Part shown: one piece after another, positions 36,214-45,905 of the stretch
How the letters are laid out: each line of letters starts with the position of its first letter
Position numbering within the stretch: position 1 is the first letter of the stretch
Origin: Shewanella avicenniae
GTDB taxonomy: Bacteria; Pseudomonadota; Gammaproteobacteria; Enterobacterales; Shewanellaceae
NCBI RefSeq assembly: GCF_017354945.1
Contig: NZ_CP071503.1
Span: forward strand, 620,001 to 684,000
DNA length: 64,000 nt
Reading direction: 5' to 3'
Translations under genes and position numbers: made by a program
Notes under the pieces: generated by a model
What the model was told of the DNA's origin: nothing
The model's database searches: none
The model's input: only the letters and a program-made list of their open reading frames with translations

Positions 36214-36466
36214 GCTCGCGCACCTCTATTCCGGTTAGGCTACCGAGCGGATTCACCGCAATCGCATATTCGTTGACGATGGCCTCCTCGACAGGGCAGA
36301 TGCTGGCACATTGCGGCGCGGCGTGTTGCCCTTCACAGCCAGTACAGCGGCGTGGATGGATCATAAACTGCTTCGGATTATCCGGATCGGCAAACACGGC
36401 ATTGCTGGGGCAGACCAATAAGCAGGCATGGCAACCTACGCATTTATCAGTAATGGCATACTTCAT
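36191..36466 (-). CDS. 2[4Fe-4S] ferredoxin of the nifB operon
   Basis: A 91-residue ferredoxin with motifs CVGCHACLLVCP (about residues 9-20) and CTGCEGQHAAPQCASICP (about 41-58). The second motif has a widened Cys-x2-Cys-x8-Cys-x3-Cys spacing, characteristic of ferredoxins encoded next to nifB. It is probably the electron donor to the radical-SAM enzyme NifB or a carrier in cofactor synthesis. It overlaps nifB by 20 bases and nifQ by 23. The symbol fdxN is used for comparable genes, but orthology is not certain. Confidence 0.93.
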   Translation of the reverse strand: MKYAITDKCVGCHACLLVCPSNAVFADPDNPKQFMIHPRRCTGCEGQHAAPQCASICPVEEAIVNEYAIAVNPLGSLTGIEVREHVNTSID

Positions 36467-37805
36467 CGCTGCTCTCCTTTTGGCTGTGCGTCGTGGCTGC
36501 TAGTTGACTATTGGCAATGGCAGCGAGGGCGACATCAATGGGGGCAAAGGCGTGATCCACATTGGGGGTAATGCCCATCTGCTCTAAGGTGCGCCATGGG
36601 GCGATACCGATGCGGGAGCAGAGCACCATGCGGCAGTCTTCGATTGCTTTAAACATCGCTTGTTTGTCGGCTTCCTCGTCGGGACATGCGCTCTCGCCAT
36701 TACAATACTGCGCCACTTGGCGGCGTTCTAAAAACTGGAATTCCCCTGCCTGAGGATCAAGGCGATAGATCTCAAACTGTTGCGCATGGCCAAAATGGGT
36801 TTTTATCAATGGCTCGCCATTGGTGGCAACGGCCACTTTGAAGCTGTTATCCGCCTTGCTGGCGTTATCGGCCTCAGTGCCACAACCTCCACCGAGGGTG
36901 CCCACCGCATCGGCGCGGCACTGCTGGCAATGGGTCATCTGTGGCATAAATTGCCCGGACGCTTCACGGGCGCTGGCCAGCTCTGCCTCGGTGGGGCCGC
37001 GTTGACCCGTCACGCCAAAATAGGTGCCATGTTCGGCGGCCGAGATCAGCGGCATGATGTTATGTAGCAGTGCGCCACGGGCTTTAACTGCGGCAGACAA
37101 CTCGGCGATATCGGCGTCATTGATACCGGGGATCAGTACCGTATTGACCTTGACCAACATGCCCAGTTTGGCGGCGGCTTCCAGCCCTGCGAGCTGATTA
37201 CGGATCAGCCGTTCAGCGGCTTCAAGGCCTCGTAAACGTTGATGGTCGTAGTAGATCCACGGATAGATCTGCGCTGCGATCTCCGGGCGAATGGTGTTAA
37301 TGGTGATGGTCAGGTGATTAACGCCATGGGCGGCGAGTGCATCGGCATAGTCGGCCAGCATTAGGCCGTTGGTGGAGATGCACAGCTGTGCGCTTGGGTC
37401 TTCATCTCGGATCAGCTTGAGGGCACTAAAGGTGGCTTTAGGGTTAGCCAGCGCATCACCGGGGCCGGCAATGCCGACTACAGTCAAATTAGGCGCGCGC
37501 TTTTTAATGGCACGAAACTGTTTAAGTGCGCCGTGAGGGTCGACCAGATGCGACACAACGCCAGGGCGTGATTCGTTGCTGCAATCATATTTGCGATTGC
37601 AGTAATTGCATTGAATATTACACGCAGGAGCCACTGGCAGATGCATACGCGCATACTGGTGCGCCTGTTTGGAGTAACAAGGATGCCGCGCAATTTGCTG
37701 TTGAACGTCTTTGGGCAACAGGTGGCTGACTGAAGCGCCATCAGTTTGGCTGCTTGGGCAACTGCTTGTTGTGGCCGACAAACGCTCATCGGTGTGGAGT
37801 TCCAT
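36447..37805 (-). CDS. nifB: FeMo-cofactor synthase NifB (radical SAM with NifX-like domain)
   Basis: A 452-residue two-domain NifB. The radical-SAM core has CNIQCNYC (Cys62, Cys66 and Cys69), with HLPVAPACNIQCNYCNRKYD in front, and the cysteine pair of QCRADAVGTLGGGC near 300. The C-terminal domain (about 320-430) is NifX-like, starting FKVAVATNGEPLIKTHFGHAQQF. NifB fuses two [4Fe-4S] clusters and inserts carbide to give NifB-cofactor. The ATG at 37805 was preferred because AGAGG lies 5 bp upstream; an in-frame ATG at 37820 has no ribosome site. A sigma-54 promoter and a NifA site lie upstream. Confidence 0.97.
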   Translation of the reverse strand: MELHTDERLSATTSSCPSSQTDGASVSHLLPKDVQQQIARHPCYSKQAHQYARMHLPVAPACNIQCNYCNRKYDCSNESRPGVVSHLVDPHGALKQFRAIKKRAPNLTVVGIAGPGDALANPKATFSALKLIRDEDPSAQLCISTNGLMLADYADALAAHGVNHLTITINTIRPEIAAQIYPWIYYDHQRLRGLEAAERLIRNQLAGLEAAAKLGMLVKVNTVLIPGINDADIAELSAAVKARGALLHNIMPLISAAEHGTYFGVTGQRGPTEAELASAREASGQFMPQMTHCQQCRADAVGTLGGGCGTEADNASKADNSFKVAVATNGEPLIKTHFGHAQQFEIYRLDPQAGEFQFLERRQVAQYCNGESACPDEEADKQAMFKAIEDCRMVLCSRIGIAPWRTLEQMGITPNVDHAFAPIDVALAAIANSQLAATTHSQKESSDEVCHY

Positions 37806-37846
37806 AGTGACCTCTGGCATTTAGCACTAAATGATAATCTGCCGTT

Positions 37847-37862
37847 GCAAACTCTATTCCTG
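37847..37862 (-). promoter_or_regulatory. Sigma-54 promoter of nifB-fdx-nifQ
   Basis: Read on the minus strand, AGGAATAGAGTTTGCA has GG and GC at the correct spacing and a good TTTGCA at -12, but a weak -24 flank. Transcription would start near 37835, about 30 bp before the nifB ATG. The NifA-type site at 37933 is some 107 bp upstream of that. Confidence 0.65.
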
Positions 37863-37932
37863 CTGTGGTTTGTATTTGAATCAATAGCTTAGGCGAAGTA
37901 GTGGCGGCCTCTGTCTGCTGTGCAAGTGACAA

Positions 37933-37950
37933 TTGTCGCAAAGCAGACAA
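37933..37950 (-). promoter_or_regulatory. NifA-type activator site for nifB
   Basis: In the direction of nifB the sequence is TTGTCTGCTTTGCGACAA, with TGT-N10-ACA, and it matches the window consensus at every position. It lies in the 159-bp gap between the nifA stop and the nifB start. Confidence 0.85.
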
Positions 37951-37964
37951 AGGCCGTTGTAGGC

Positions 37965-39542
37965 TTACAACTCTTTCATTTCGATGTTCATGATCTGAAT
38001 CCGGTAAGCGATTTGGCGTGGGGTCATATTGAGCAGTCTGGCGGCTTTGGCTTTAACCCAGCCAGAGCGCTCAAGCGCATCAATCACCTGTTCGCGTTCA
38101 TCCAACACCCGCTCCCGCACCACCGTGCCGTTATGGGGCTGACTGCTTGGTGCTGGGCTAGGCATGCTAGCAGGGGCGTTATAATGCGTTGTTTCCATTT
38201 GGCTAAACGTAACTAACTCTGGGCCGATGGTGCCAGATTCGCTCAGTACCGAGGCACGTTCTAGGGTGTTTTCCAACTCGCGCACGTTACCCGGCCAGCT
38301 GTAGGCCATCATGGCGCGTACCGCACTGTCGGTGAGTGACAGTTCACGCGATTGCGCTTGCCCAAGGCGTTTGATCATATGCTCAGCCAGCTCGGGCAGA
38401 TCTTCAGTACGCTCCCGCAATGGTGGCAGATACATCGGCATCACGTTTAGACGATAGTAAAGGTCTTCGCGGAAGTTACCTTGGCTGACTTCCTCTTCCA
38501 AATTACGGTTGGTCGCGGCAATAATCCGCACGTTGACACTAATGGTGCTGGTGCCGCCAACCCGCTCAAACTCCTTTTCTTGCAGTACCCGCAACAGTTT
38601 GGCTTGAAAGGCTGCGCTGGTTTCACCAATTTCATCGAGGAATATCGTGCCGTTGTGCGCCATTTCAAAGCGACCTTTGCGCTGTTTGACTGCGCCGGTA
38701 AACGCGCCTTTTTCATGGCCAAATAGCTCAGACTCCAACAAGTTATCTGGCAGTGCGGCACAGTTGAGTTTGATAAAGGGGTTGTTGGCGCGCGGTGAGT
38801 TGTAGTGAATGGCGTTTGCTACCAGCTCTTTACCTGTGCCCGATTCACCGCGTAACAGTACGGTGGAATCCCAGCGCGATACCAAGCGGATTTGCTCGAA
38901 AATCTGCCGCATCGCCTTGGTGTGGCCAACCAGATTTTTAAAGCTGTAGTTGTTACGCACTTTGCGCCGCAGGCCATCGCGCTCATCGACTAACTGCTTT
39001 TCTTTGGCTTCGACTTTGTACGCCAACTGCACGTTCTTGGCGATTAAGTTGGCGATCATCTCTAAAAAGCGCGACAGCGCCGCCAGTTCATCATCACCAC
39101 ACATCGGCGGTTGTGCCGATAACGCGCCAATCACCTTATTGCTGCCGTCACGCAATGGCACGCAGATGTAGGGTTTGTCGTAGTCATACAGCGCCAGCTT
39201 GTCGGCAAAGCGGTTATCTTTGCCAATCTGCCGAATCACAATCGCACTGCCATGTTTCAGTACTTCACCCACAATGCCTTCGCCGACTTTGTAGTACACC
39301 TGTTTTTCGTCGGTTTCGACTGCTTGGCCGGGGTTGTGCAACAGCTTAATCAACAGAATATCGCGTTCCGCATCCAAAATGGTCAGCATGCCGTGCAGTA
39401 ATTTGCACTCATTGTGCAGAATTTTCAGCACGTTATTGGCCGAATCCTTGTAGTTCAAACTGCTGTTGAGTTCACTACTTATTTTATACATTGCCGCCAG
39501 TAACTGGCGCTCAAGGTCGAATAACGAAATCTCTAAGCCCAT
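37965..39542 (-). CDS. nifA: Sigma-54-dependent nif activator NifA
   Basis: A 525-residue activator with a GAF domain (about 20-175), an AAA+ domain with Walker A GESGTGKE at 232-239, the sigma-54-contacting GAFTGA at 279-284 and Walker B TIFLDE at 299-304, and a C-terminal Fis-type helix-turn-helix ([19 protein letters not shown]). It activates the sigma-54 promoters described in this window. The interdomain cysteine motif of oxygen-sensitive NifA proteins is not seen, in keeping with control by NifL. The ATG at 39542, with AGG 5 bp upstream, lies 7 bp after the nifL stop; an in-frame GTG two codons earlier is possible. Confidence 0.97.
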   Translation of the reverse strand: MGLEISLFDLERQLLAAMYKISSELNSSLNYKDSANNVLKILHNECKLLHGMLTILDAERDILLIKLLHNPGQAVETDEKQVYYKVGEGIVGEVLKHGSAIVIRQIGKDNRFADKLALYDYDKPYICVPLRDGSNKVIGALSAQPPMCGDDELAALSRFLEMIANLIAKNVQLAYKVEAKEKQLVDERDGLRRKVRNNYSFKNLVGHTKAMRQIFEQIRLVSRWDSTVLLRGESGTGKELVANAIHYNSPRANNPFIKLNCAALPDNLLESELFGHEKGAFTGAVKQRKGRFEMAHNGTIFLDEIGETSAAFQAKLLRVLQEKEFERVGGTSTISVNVRIIAATNRNLEEEVSQGNFREDLYYRLNVMPMYLPPLRERTEDLPELAEHMIKRLGQAQSRELSLTDSAVRAMMAYSWPGNVRELENTLERASVLSESGTIGPELVTFSQMETTHYNAPASMPSPAPSSQPHNGTVVRERVLDEREQVIDALERSGWVKAKAARLLNMTPRQIAYRIQIMNIEMKEL

Positions 39543-39549
39543 AAGCACC

Positions 39550-41079
39550 TCACCAGCTATGCTTCGGGAAGGTCAGACGAATGCTGGCGCCCCCTAATGT
39601 TGCACTCTCAGCGATGGAGATTGTCGCTGAATGTTCGTTGAGTACCTGCTGCACAATCGATAAGCCGATCCCGCGACAACCAGATTGATGTCGCGGTTTA
39701 GTGCTGTAAAAGGGATGGAACACTTTAAGACGGATCTCTTCCTGCACCCCAACGCCGCTATCTTCCACTGTGATGCTGATGTCGTTGTCATCTTCATCGG
39801 TGGTGATTAATAGCGTCCGCTCCGAGGCTTTCGACGCTTGAATCGCATCCACCGCGTTATCGATAACCTGTTTCAGCGCCAACACTAAGCGGTGCGGCAT
39901 CCCAGAAATCGACGGCAGGGTGGGTTTCAGCGCTAACTGCAGATGGGTGCTGCTGAGCAGCAGCTCATCGGTGCTGATGGCGGTGGCGTCGCGCACAATC
40001 AGGTTCAGGTTAACCGGTTGGAACGCTTCATTACTTCGCTCAGGAATCGCCTGCTTGATCTCATTCATGGCATCGACGGCGTTGATCATCGCTTCGTCCA
40101 TCGCCGACAGTCCTGGACAAGCATGGCTGGTTTTTTTGAGGATTTTGACCGCCGACTCAATCATATTGAACGGCCCTTGCAGCTGATGCAGAGTAGCCAT
40201 CAATGCCTCTTGCATCGCATGCACATAGCGGTTGTCGCTGGCAATCAACTTGACCGAGTGGATGCGGCGCTCTTCCACCAACAGCTTTTCTTTGGTGCGA
40301 TCGCTAATGGCCACTACAGTGTAATACTCATCGGCTGGATGAAAGTAGGCTTCGGCGGTGGTGTCGGTCACTGGGATCTTAGCCAGCGCATAATCAAACC
40401 AGCGCTCGCCCATTGGCGCTTCTTGCTGAATATGAATCCCTTTGTAGCGGTTTTGGCGCGTGCCCATAAAGGCTTCAATCGAGTCAAAGTCATATTCTTC
40501 TTGCAGACTGTCGGCCAGCAGCGCAATCGGCGAGCGTTGAATACTGTCGCTCAGCTGTTCAAAGCGGCGGTTACTGAACAGCACGTTATGCTGCGCATCA
40601 ATTAGGGCGATGGCGATCGGCGCAGAATTGAGTACCGCTTGAAACATGGTGAACTGGTTTTTTTGGTGGGTTTGCAGTTCATGTTGCTCAGTAATGTCTT
40701 TGTGGATGGAGTAATACAGCTTGGCGCCATCGTTGTTGGTAAAACCTGATATGGAGATGTCGGCAATATAGGGCTGGCCGTTTTTACGCTTATTGATCAG
40801 CTGACCATGCCAATGTTGGCCTTCGGTAATCGCCCCCCATAAGCTTTGGTAAACGCTGCGCGGGGTTGCCTTGTAAGACAGCATCGAGCAGTTATTGCCC
40901 AGCAATTCACTCTCTTGATAGCCGGTGATATCGGCAAACGTTTGATTCACTAACAGCAGATTGCCCGCTTGATCGGTAATGCTGATAGCGATCGGTGCGT
41001 ATTGCAGTATCTGTTTAAAGGCTTCTAGTCCAATTTGCGGCGACGCTAATGCTTGCAGTATGTCGTGACGTTGTTCCAT
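39550..41079 (-). CDS. nifL: Redox- and nitrogen-responsive anti-activator NifL
   Basis: A 509-residue protein with two PAS domains (about 20-135, flavin-binding in the family, and 145-270) and a C-terminal histidine-kinase-like module. The module has N-box VIDNAVDAIQ, G1 DSGVGV and G2 GCRGIGLSIV. NifL binds NifA and blocks it under oxygen or fixed nitrogen. The family normally acts without phosphotransfer, and here the H-box region (TLHQLQGPFNMIESAVK) has His where kinases have the phosphoacceptor. The ribosome site is GGAAGG. It is co-transcribed with nifA. Confidence 0.95.
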   Translation of the reverse strand: MEQRHDILQALASPQIGLEAFKQILQYAPIAISITDQAGNLLLVNQTFADITGYQESELLGNNCSMLSYKATPRSVYQSLWGAITEGQHWHGQLINKRKNGQPYIADISISGFTNNDGAKLYYSIHKDITEQHELQTHQKNQFTMFQAVLNSAPIAIALIDAQHNVLFSNRRFEQLSDSIQRSPIALLADSLQEEYDFDSIEAFMGTRQNRYKGIHIQQEAPMGERWFDYALAKIPVTDTTAEAYFHPADEYYTVVAISDRTKEKLLVEERRIHSVKLIASDNRYVHAMQEALMATLHQLQGPFNMIESAVKILKKTSHACPGLSAMDEAMINAVDAMNEIKQAIPERSNEAFQPVNLNLIVRDATAISTDELLLSSTHLQLALKPTLPSISGMPHRLVLALKQVIDNAVDAIQASKASERTLLITTDEDDNDISITVEDSGVGVQEEIRLKVFHPFYSTKPRHQSGCRGIGLSIVQQVLNEHSATISIAESATLGGASIRLTFPKHSW

Positions 41080-41168
41080 GAGCCTTCCTTATCAGGTTAG
41101 GTGGGATAAATGCGCGAACGGCTTATCCACAAAATGCACAATCAAGAATCATCTGTGTGGTTCGAAAG

Positions 41169-41184
41169 TGCATAAATCAGACCA
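41169..41184 (-). promoter_or_regulatory. Candidate sigma-54 promoter of nifLA
   Basis: On the minus strand TGGTCTGATTTATGCA has TGG and TGCA with correct GG-to-GC spacing. Transcription would start near 41157, about 78 bp before nifL. The middle positions fit the consensus poorly, so this is less certain than the other promoters. In Klebsiella nifLA is also driven by sigma-54, with NtrC. Confidence 0.45.
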
Positions 41185-41284
41185 TCCTTAAAGTGAGTCA
41201 TGCCCAAGTTGCTGATTAGTGTGAATTTATTGGCTTATATTTGCTTTGTTTGATTTAGAACAATTTCTCAGCAGCTAATCGGTT

Positions 41285-41302
41285 TTGTCAGCTTTGCGAC
41301 AA
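41285..41302 (+). promoter_or_regulatory. NifA-type activator site between nifL and rnfA
   Basis: TTGTCAGCTTTGCGACAA is the consensus form of the window's NifA site, with TGT-N10-ACA. It is about 90 bp upstream of the predicted rnfA start site and about 135 bp from that of nifL, so it could serve both directions. Confidence 0.85.
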
Positions 41303-41356
41303 TTGTCGTATGCCTGAAAAGCTGAAGGGGGTGTTGGCGTTGATTTTCCCGGTATG

Positions 41357-41372
41357 AGGCATTAATTGTGCA
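41357..41372 (+). promoter_or_regulatory. Candidate sigma-54 promoter of rnfABCDGEH
   Basis: AGGCATTAATTGTGCA has GG and GC at sigma-54 spacing, with GGCA at -24 and GTGCA at -12. Predicted transcription starts near 41384, leaving a leader of about 290 bp before rnfA. The long leader lowers confidence, but no better match lies closer. Confidence 0.5.
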
Positions 41373-41676
41373 AAATTGGTGCAATATTGACCAATCTTGC
41401 GCTCGTTATGCTGACGATGTTAACCCCTTTGCTAAGACCTGTTTTGTTGTCTGTTGTTGTTCACTTGTCCCTCGGCTATCTGTCGTGTTTGTAACATCTT
41501 CTTAACCCCTCGTCTTATTTGTTGTGTTTGCTACAAACAATTTTGGCTGCGTTATTCACGCAGGAAAATAAAATTATTAAATAAATTCATAATGTTATTT
41601 AGATTTTGGAGGCGTCTATTTCGCTGGCACAGGCTATGCACCTAAGTAAGCAAGCAATGAATTTAGGAGCGAGATG

Positions 41677-42252
41677 ATGACCGATGGGCTGTTGATTTTT
41701 CTCGGTGCTGCCTTCGTCAATAACGTGGTTCTGGCAAAATTCCTCGGGCTTTGCCCATTTATGGGTGTGTCCAGCAAGGTAGACAGTGCCGTGGGCATGG
41801 GCTTGGCCACCACCTTTGTACTGACGCTGGCGGCGCTGATGAGCTGGGTATTGGAAGTGGCGATATTGAAGCCACTCAACCTCGAATTTATGCGGATTAT
41901 CGCGTTTATTCTGGTGATCGCCGCAGTGGTGCAACTGACTGAGCTGTATGTGAAAAAAAGCTTTCCGTCGCTGTATCAATCGCTAGGGGTGTTTTTACCG
42001 CTGATCACCACCAACTGCGCCGTGCTTGGGGTGGCGTTACTGGCAGTGCAAGAACAGCTGAGCTTTATGCAGACCTTAATGTACAGCTTAGGTTCTTCAG
42101 TCGGCTTTCTAGTGGTGTTGGTGTTGTTTGCAGGGCTGCGCAGCCAGCTGAGTTTAAACAGCGTTCCAGCAGCATTTAAAGGCAACCCCATTGCGTTTAT
42201 CACAGCAGGCCTGCTGTCGATGGCGTTTATGGGCTTTGCTGGCATCGTCTAA
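41677..42252 (+). CDS. rnfA: Rnf complex membrane subunit RnfA
   Basis: A 191-residue, six-helix inner-membrane protein with the family segment [29 protein letters not shown] near the N-terminus and [14 protein letters not shown] in the centre; both cysteines are typical of RnfA/NqrE. The Rnf complex couples ion movement to reduction of ferredoxin or flavodoxin by NADH. I took the second of two adjacent ATGs, which gives MTDG as in E. coli RsxA; GGAGCGAG lies upstream. It is the first gene of a seven-gene operon. Confidence 0.95.
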   Translation: MTDGLLIFLGAAFVNNVVLAKFLGLCPFMGVSSKVDSAVGMGLATTFVLTLAALMSWVLEVAILKPLNLEFMRIIAFILVIAAVVQLTELYVKKSFPSLYQSLGVFLPLITTNCAVLGVALLAVQEQLSFMQTLMYSLGSSVGFLVVLVLFAGLRSQLSLNSVPAAFKGNPIAFITAGLLSMAFMGFAGIV

Positions 42253-42264
42253 CAGGAGGAAGTG

Positions 42265-42807
42265 ATGATCATTACGGTGATTTTCTTTGTACTGCTGGGG
42301 GCGGTACTGGGGGCGGCGTTGGGATATGCATCGTCAGTTTTCAAGGTAGAAAGCAATCCACTGGTGGATGAGATCGAGGCGTTGATGCCCGGAGGCCAGT
42401 GCGGACAATGCGGCGTGGCTGGCTGTCGTCAGGCAGCAGAAGCCATGGTACGCGGCGAGCTAAATCCCAACGCCTGTCCTCTCGGCGGTCAAGGGCTGAC
42501 TCAGACCATTGCCGATCTACTCGGTGTGTCGGTCGAAATGGGCGAGGAAGATATTCAATGGGTGGCCACTGTCAACGAGGCAGAATGTTCCGGCTGTGGC
42601 CGCTGCTACAAGGCGTGTCCGTTTGATGCGATTGTTGGCGCAACCAAACAGATGCACACAGTGATCAGCGATGTCTGTACCGGCTGCAAACTCTGTACTC
42701 AGGTGTGCGCCCAAGATTGTCTCACTATGGTGCAGGTGAAACCGGATACGCGTACCTGGTTTTGGCCGAAACCGCAACAGCCCACTACAGCCAGCGCGGC
42801 GGCATAG
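42265..42807 (+). CDS. rnfB: Rnf complex iron-sulfur subunit RnfB
   Basis: A 180-residue protein with an N-terminal membrane anchor (about 1-25), a CGQCGVAGC [4Fe-4S] motif near 47-55 with a further Cys at about 72, and a 2[4Fe-4S] ferredoxin domain with CSGCGRCYKACP and CTGCKLCTQVCAQDC. It passes electrons within the complex to the outgoing carrier. The ATG behind AGGAGGAAGTG was chosen over the adjacent GTG. The Pro/Thr/Ala-rich end is short compared with some relatives. Confidence 0.95.
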   Translation: MIITVIFFVLLGAVLGAALGYASSVFKVESNPLVDEIEALMPGGQCGQCGVAGCRQAAEAMVRGELNPNACPLGGQGLTQTIADLLGVSVEMGEEDIQWVATVNEAECSGCGRCYKACPFDAIVGATKQMHTVISDVCTGCKLCTQVCAQDCLTMVQVKPDTRTWFWPKPQQPTTASAAA

Positions 42808-42815
42808 GAGCGCAT

Positions 42816-44297
42816 ATGTTGAACTTACTCAGCCGCCCATTTCGCGGTGGTATTCATCCAGAAAGCTACAAGACCTTGACCAATGGCAGTGGCATTGACC
42901 GTTTCTTTTGGCCGCGCAATGTGTTTCTGTCGCTACAACTGCGTAATGGTGCTCTGTTAACACCCTTGGTCAAAGCGGGCGATAGCGTCAAGCGTGGCCA
43001 ACTGATTGCCAAAGGCCGTAACGACATGGTGGCACCGCTGCACGCGCCAGTTAACGGCATCGTCACAGGGATTACGCCGCACTTTAGCTCGCATCCCTCC
43101 AAGGTGAAATGCGACACCATCATTATTCGCGCCAACGGCGATAGACGCTGGGGCGAAACCCATCCGCAACAAAACTACTTAGCGCTCAGCAGCGACGAGA
43201 TTATTGCGCGGGTGCGCGATGCTGGAATTGTAGGGCTTGGCGGTGCGGGCTTTCCAACCGTGGCCAAAATTCAGTTTGCCCGTAAGGGCGGTGCTGACAC
43301 GCTAGTGATCAACGGCGGTGAGTGCGAGCCGTATCTCACCTGTGACGATGTGGCGATGCAGGAGTATGCGCCAGAGGTTATCGCCGGGGTAAAGCTGTTG
43401 ATGATCGCCAGCGGTACCAAGAAAGCGATTATCGGCGTCGAAGATAACAAACCGGCAGCGTTGGCGCAGTTGAAGTCGGCCGCCTCCGAAGATGATGCCA
43501 TAGAAGTGCGCGCCGCGCCGAGCATCTATCCGATGGGGTCGGAGCGACATCTGATCAAATTCCTCACCGGTAAAGAAGTGCCTATGGGCGGCCACGCAGG
43601 TGCAATAGGCGTGCTGGTGCATAACATCGCTACTGCGCGGGCGGTGTACCAGGCCGTGCGTTTTCAACGGCCATTGGTCAGCCGGGTGATTACTGTATCG
43701 GGCAAAGGCATTGGCTCTCCGCGTAACGTCGAAGTGCCGGTGGGCACGCCAGTTAACGAAGTACTGGAATACTGCGGCGGCGTAAAAGAAAGCACCTCAC
43801 GGCTGCTGTTTGGCGGGCCAATGATGGGGCAGGTGATCTCTTCGCCCTATATCCCGATTGATAAAACTGTGGGTGGCATTTTGGCCTTGACCGACGATGA
43901 GGTCAAAACCCGCGAACAAACTGAATGTATTCGCTGTGGTCAGTGTGTGCGTGCTTGCCCTATGGGGTTAATGCCGTTCCAAATGGCGGCCTACGCGCGC
44001 TTATCAGACTTCAGCAAAACTGAAGAGTTAGGGGTGAATCACTGCCTTTCTTGCGGTGCCTGCAGTTATGTCTGCCCCGCGTCGCTGCCGTTAGTGCAGT
44101 ACTTCCAATTTGCCAAAGGCTCAATCAATGCCAATCGCTTAAAGGCGCAACGTTCTGCAACCGCAAGGGCGTTAAACGAAGAAAGAGCACAGCGGTTAGA
44201 ACGTGAAGCCGCGGCCAAGGCCGCCGCCAAAGCTGCCAAAGCGGCGGCGCGTAAACGTCCGGCCAGAGCGACCGCACAGGAGAGCGAAAATGATTGA
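42816..44297 (+). CDS. rnfC: Rnf complex NADH-side subunit RnfC
   Basis: A 493-residue protein. The true start is the ATG behind AGGAGCGCAT; a longer frame lies inside rnfB. It contains an NQO1-like Rossmann/FMN part (GLGGAGFPTVAKIQF, NGGECEPYLTCDD) and a C-terminal double ferredoxin with CIRCGQCVRACPMGL and CLSCGACSYVCPASL. The tail is a Lys/Ala/Arg-rich helix, as in other gammaproteobacterial RnfC proteins but shorter. It accepts electrons from NADH at the membrane surface. The stop overlaps rnfD by 8 bases. Confidence 0.95.
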   Translation: MLNLLSRPFRGGIHPESYKTLTNGSGIDRFFWPRNVFLSLQLRNGALLTPLVKAGDSVKRGQLIAKGRNDMVAPLHAPVNGIVTGITPHFSSHPSKVKCDTIIIRANGDRRWGETHPQQNYLALSSDEIIARVRDAGIVGLGGAGFPTVAKIQFARKGGADTLVINGGECEPYLTCDDVAMQEYAPEVIAGVKLLMIASGTKKAIIGVEDNKPAALAQLKSAASEDDAIEVRAAPSIYPMGSERHLIKFLTGKEVPMGGHAGAIGVLVHNIATARAVYQAVRFQRPLVSRVITVSGKGIGSPRNVEVPVGTPVNEVLEYCGGVKESTSRLLFGGPMMGQVISSPYIPIDKTVGGILALTDDEVKTREQTECIRCGQCVRACPMGLMPFQMAAYARLSDFSKTEELGVNHCLSCGACSYVCPASLPLVQYFQFAKGSINANRLKAQRSATARALNEERAQRLEREAAAKAAAKAAKAAARKRPARATAQESEND

Positions 44298-45288
44298 TTT
44301 TGAACCCAAAGCTGGGCCGTTTGCCCATACCAGCAACTCCAGCAGTCGCATCATGTACACCGTGGTGCTGACCTTGTTGCCCGCGGCATTGATGGGGATT
44401 TATCAGTTTGGCCTAGCCAGCTTACAAACCCTGTTGGTCTGTTGCGTGATGGCGGTGGTGACTGAATATATCTGCTTAAAGTTGATGAATCGCGCCGCCA
44501 ATGCCTGTTTGGATGGCTCGGCGCTACTGACTGGGCTGCTATTGGCCATGAGCTTACCTGCCACAGTGCCAGTGTGGTTAGCCGGATTTGGCAGCGCTTT
44601 TGCCATTATTGTCGGCAAACAGATTTACGGTGGCCTTGGGCAAAACCTGTTTAATCCTGCGATGTTAGCGCGGGTAATGCTGCTGATTTGTTTTCCTGTG
44701 GAGATGACCAATTGGGCTGTGCCGACTCCGATAGATTTCAGCGGCAACCAAGTGGCGGTGCCGCAAGGCTGGTTACAGTTTGATGGCGTGACGGCGGCAA
44801 CGCCTTTAAGTGGCTTAAACCCTGAGCCGGTATCGCTGCTGTCGCAGTTTTTAGGCAATGCTGCGGGCAGTTTAGGCGAAACCAGCGCGTTGCTGATTTT
44901 GCTGGGCGGGCTGGTGCTGCTGTATCGCCGCATCATCCATTGGGCGATTCCGCTGTCATTCATTGCTGGCCTTTGTGTTCCGGCGGCCATTGCTTATTTG
45001 TTTGCGCCTGAGTCATTTAGCTCACCGCTGGCGCAGTTGCTCAGTGGCGGCGCCATGCTGGGGGCATTTTACATTGCTACCGACTTGGTCACCTCACCGA
45101 CCAGTGTTCGTGGCCAACTGATTTATGGCGGCGCTTGTGGTGCGCTGATCTGGTTAATCCGCTCCTTTGGTAACTATCCAGAAGGGGTGGCATTTGCGGT
45201 GCTGATTGTGAATGCGGCCAGCCCCTTGATTGACCATTACCTGCGCCCAAGCATCTTTGGTAGCAAGTCTGTGATGGAGAAGTCGTGA
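44290..45288 (+). CDS. rnfD: Rnf complex membrane subunit RnfD
   Basis: A 332-residue protein with about nine membrane helices. The start is at the ATG behind CAGGAGAGCGAAA, which gives [11 protein letters not shown]; the upstream in-frame stretch belongs to rnfC. The segment [12 protein letters not shown] contains the threonine that carries covalent FMN in the RnfD/NqrB family, and [13 protein letters not shown] is also conserved. It is translationally coupled to rnfC and rnfG. Confidence 0.95.
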   Translation: MIDFEPKAGPFAHTSNSSSRIMYTVVLTLLPAALMGIYQFGLASLQTLLVCCVMAVVTEYICLKLMNRAANACLDGSALLTGLLLAMSLPATVPVWLAGFGSAFAIIVGKQIYGGLGQNLFNPAMLARVMLLICFPVEMTNWAVPTPIDFSGNQVAVPQGWLQFDGVTAATPLSGLNPEPVSLLSQFLGNAAGSLGETSALLILLGGLVLLYRRIIHWAIPLSFIAGLCVPAAIAYLFAPESFSSPLAQLLSGGAMLGAFYIATDLVTSPTSVRGQLIYGGACGALIWLIRSFGNYPEGVAFAVLIVNAASPLIDHYLRPSIFGSKSVMEKS

Positions 45289-45905
45289 TGCAGTTAGCGC
45301 TAGAGAAATGGAAAGACAGCATCAGTTACCAAAGTGGCTTGTTAGCCACCATTTGCGGCGGTGCCGCCTTGATTTTGGTACTGATGGAGTTGTGGACGCG
45401 ACCCTTGATTAACCTGCGTATCGAGGAAGATCAAAACGCCTTATTGGATGAAGTGCTGGCCGGTGCGCCCTATGCCAACAAGGTGTTTGCGGCGCCGGAG
45501 GTTATCGTACTCAACAATCACAGCTATGAAATTTTTACTGCAAAAAATACTGCTGGCAGCACGACGCACTATGTGGTGCGCGGCGCTGAAGAGGGCTTTA
45601 GCGGCAAAATAAGCTTCTTAGTTGGGGTTGATATTGACGGGGTGATCACCGGCGTGCGGATTATCAGCCACACCGAAACCCCAGGGTTAGGCGACAAAAT
45701 CGAGCTGGCCAAAAGCCAGTGGATCACCTCGTTCAACCAACATTCGTTAGCCAACACCCCGCTATGGGGCGTGAAAAAAGATGGCGGCAACTTTGATCAA
45801 TTTTCCGGTGCCACCATCACGCCACGCGCGGTGGTGAAAGGGGTGCATAGTGCGATGCAAGCACTGGCCAACAACATGGAGAAACCAGCCCATGACGCAA
45901 CATAA
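45288..45905 (+). CDS. rnfG: Rnf complex FMN subunit RnfG
   Basis: A 205-residue protein with one N-terminal membrane segment (about 18-36) and a periplasmic FMN-binding domain. [17 protein letters not shown] has the SGAT motif in which Thr is esterified to FMN, and [12 protein letters not shown] is the other family hallmark. The ATG overlaps the rnfD stop by one base. Confidence 0.95.
   Translation: MQLALEKWKDSISYQSGLLATICGGAALILVLMELWTRPLINLRIEEDQNALLDEVLAGAPYANKVFAAPEVIVLNNHSYEIFTAKNTAGSTTHYVVRGAEEGFSGKISFLVGVDIDGVITGVRIISHTETPGLGDKIELAKSQWITSFNQHSLANTPLWGVKKDGGNFDQFSGATITPRAVVKGVHSAMQALANNMEKPAHDAT

Larger units (their letters stand above)
41080..41676. other. 597-bp divergent control region between nifL and rnfA
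   Basis: No gene is supported. The region carries a candidate nifL sigma-54 promoter (41169-41184, minus), one NifA-type site (41285-41302) and a candidate rnfA sigma-54 promoter (41357-41372, plus). The remaining 300 bp before rnfA is AT-rich. An ATGCAC...GTGCAT inverted pair at 41134-41174 is a loose NtrC-like arrangement but is spaced too widely to call. Confidence 0.6.

Noticed and set aside
39943..40605. 220-codon plus-strand open frame antisense to nifL
   Set aside because: It is a shadow of nifL: no ribosome site, no recognisable domain, and complete overlap with a clearly identified gene.
41134..41174. ATGCAC...GTGCAT pair upstream of nifL as an NtrC site
   Set aside because: NtrC sites have TGCAC and GTGCA about 5-7 bp apart. 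Here the half-sites are nearly 30 bp apart.
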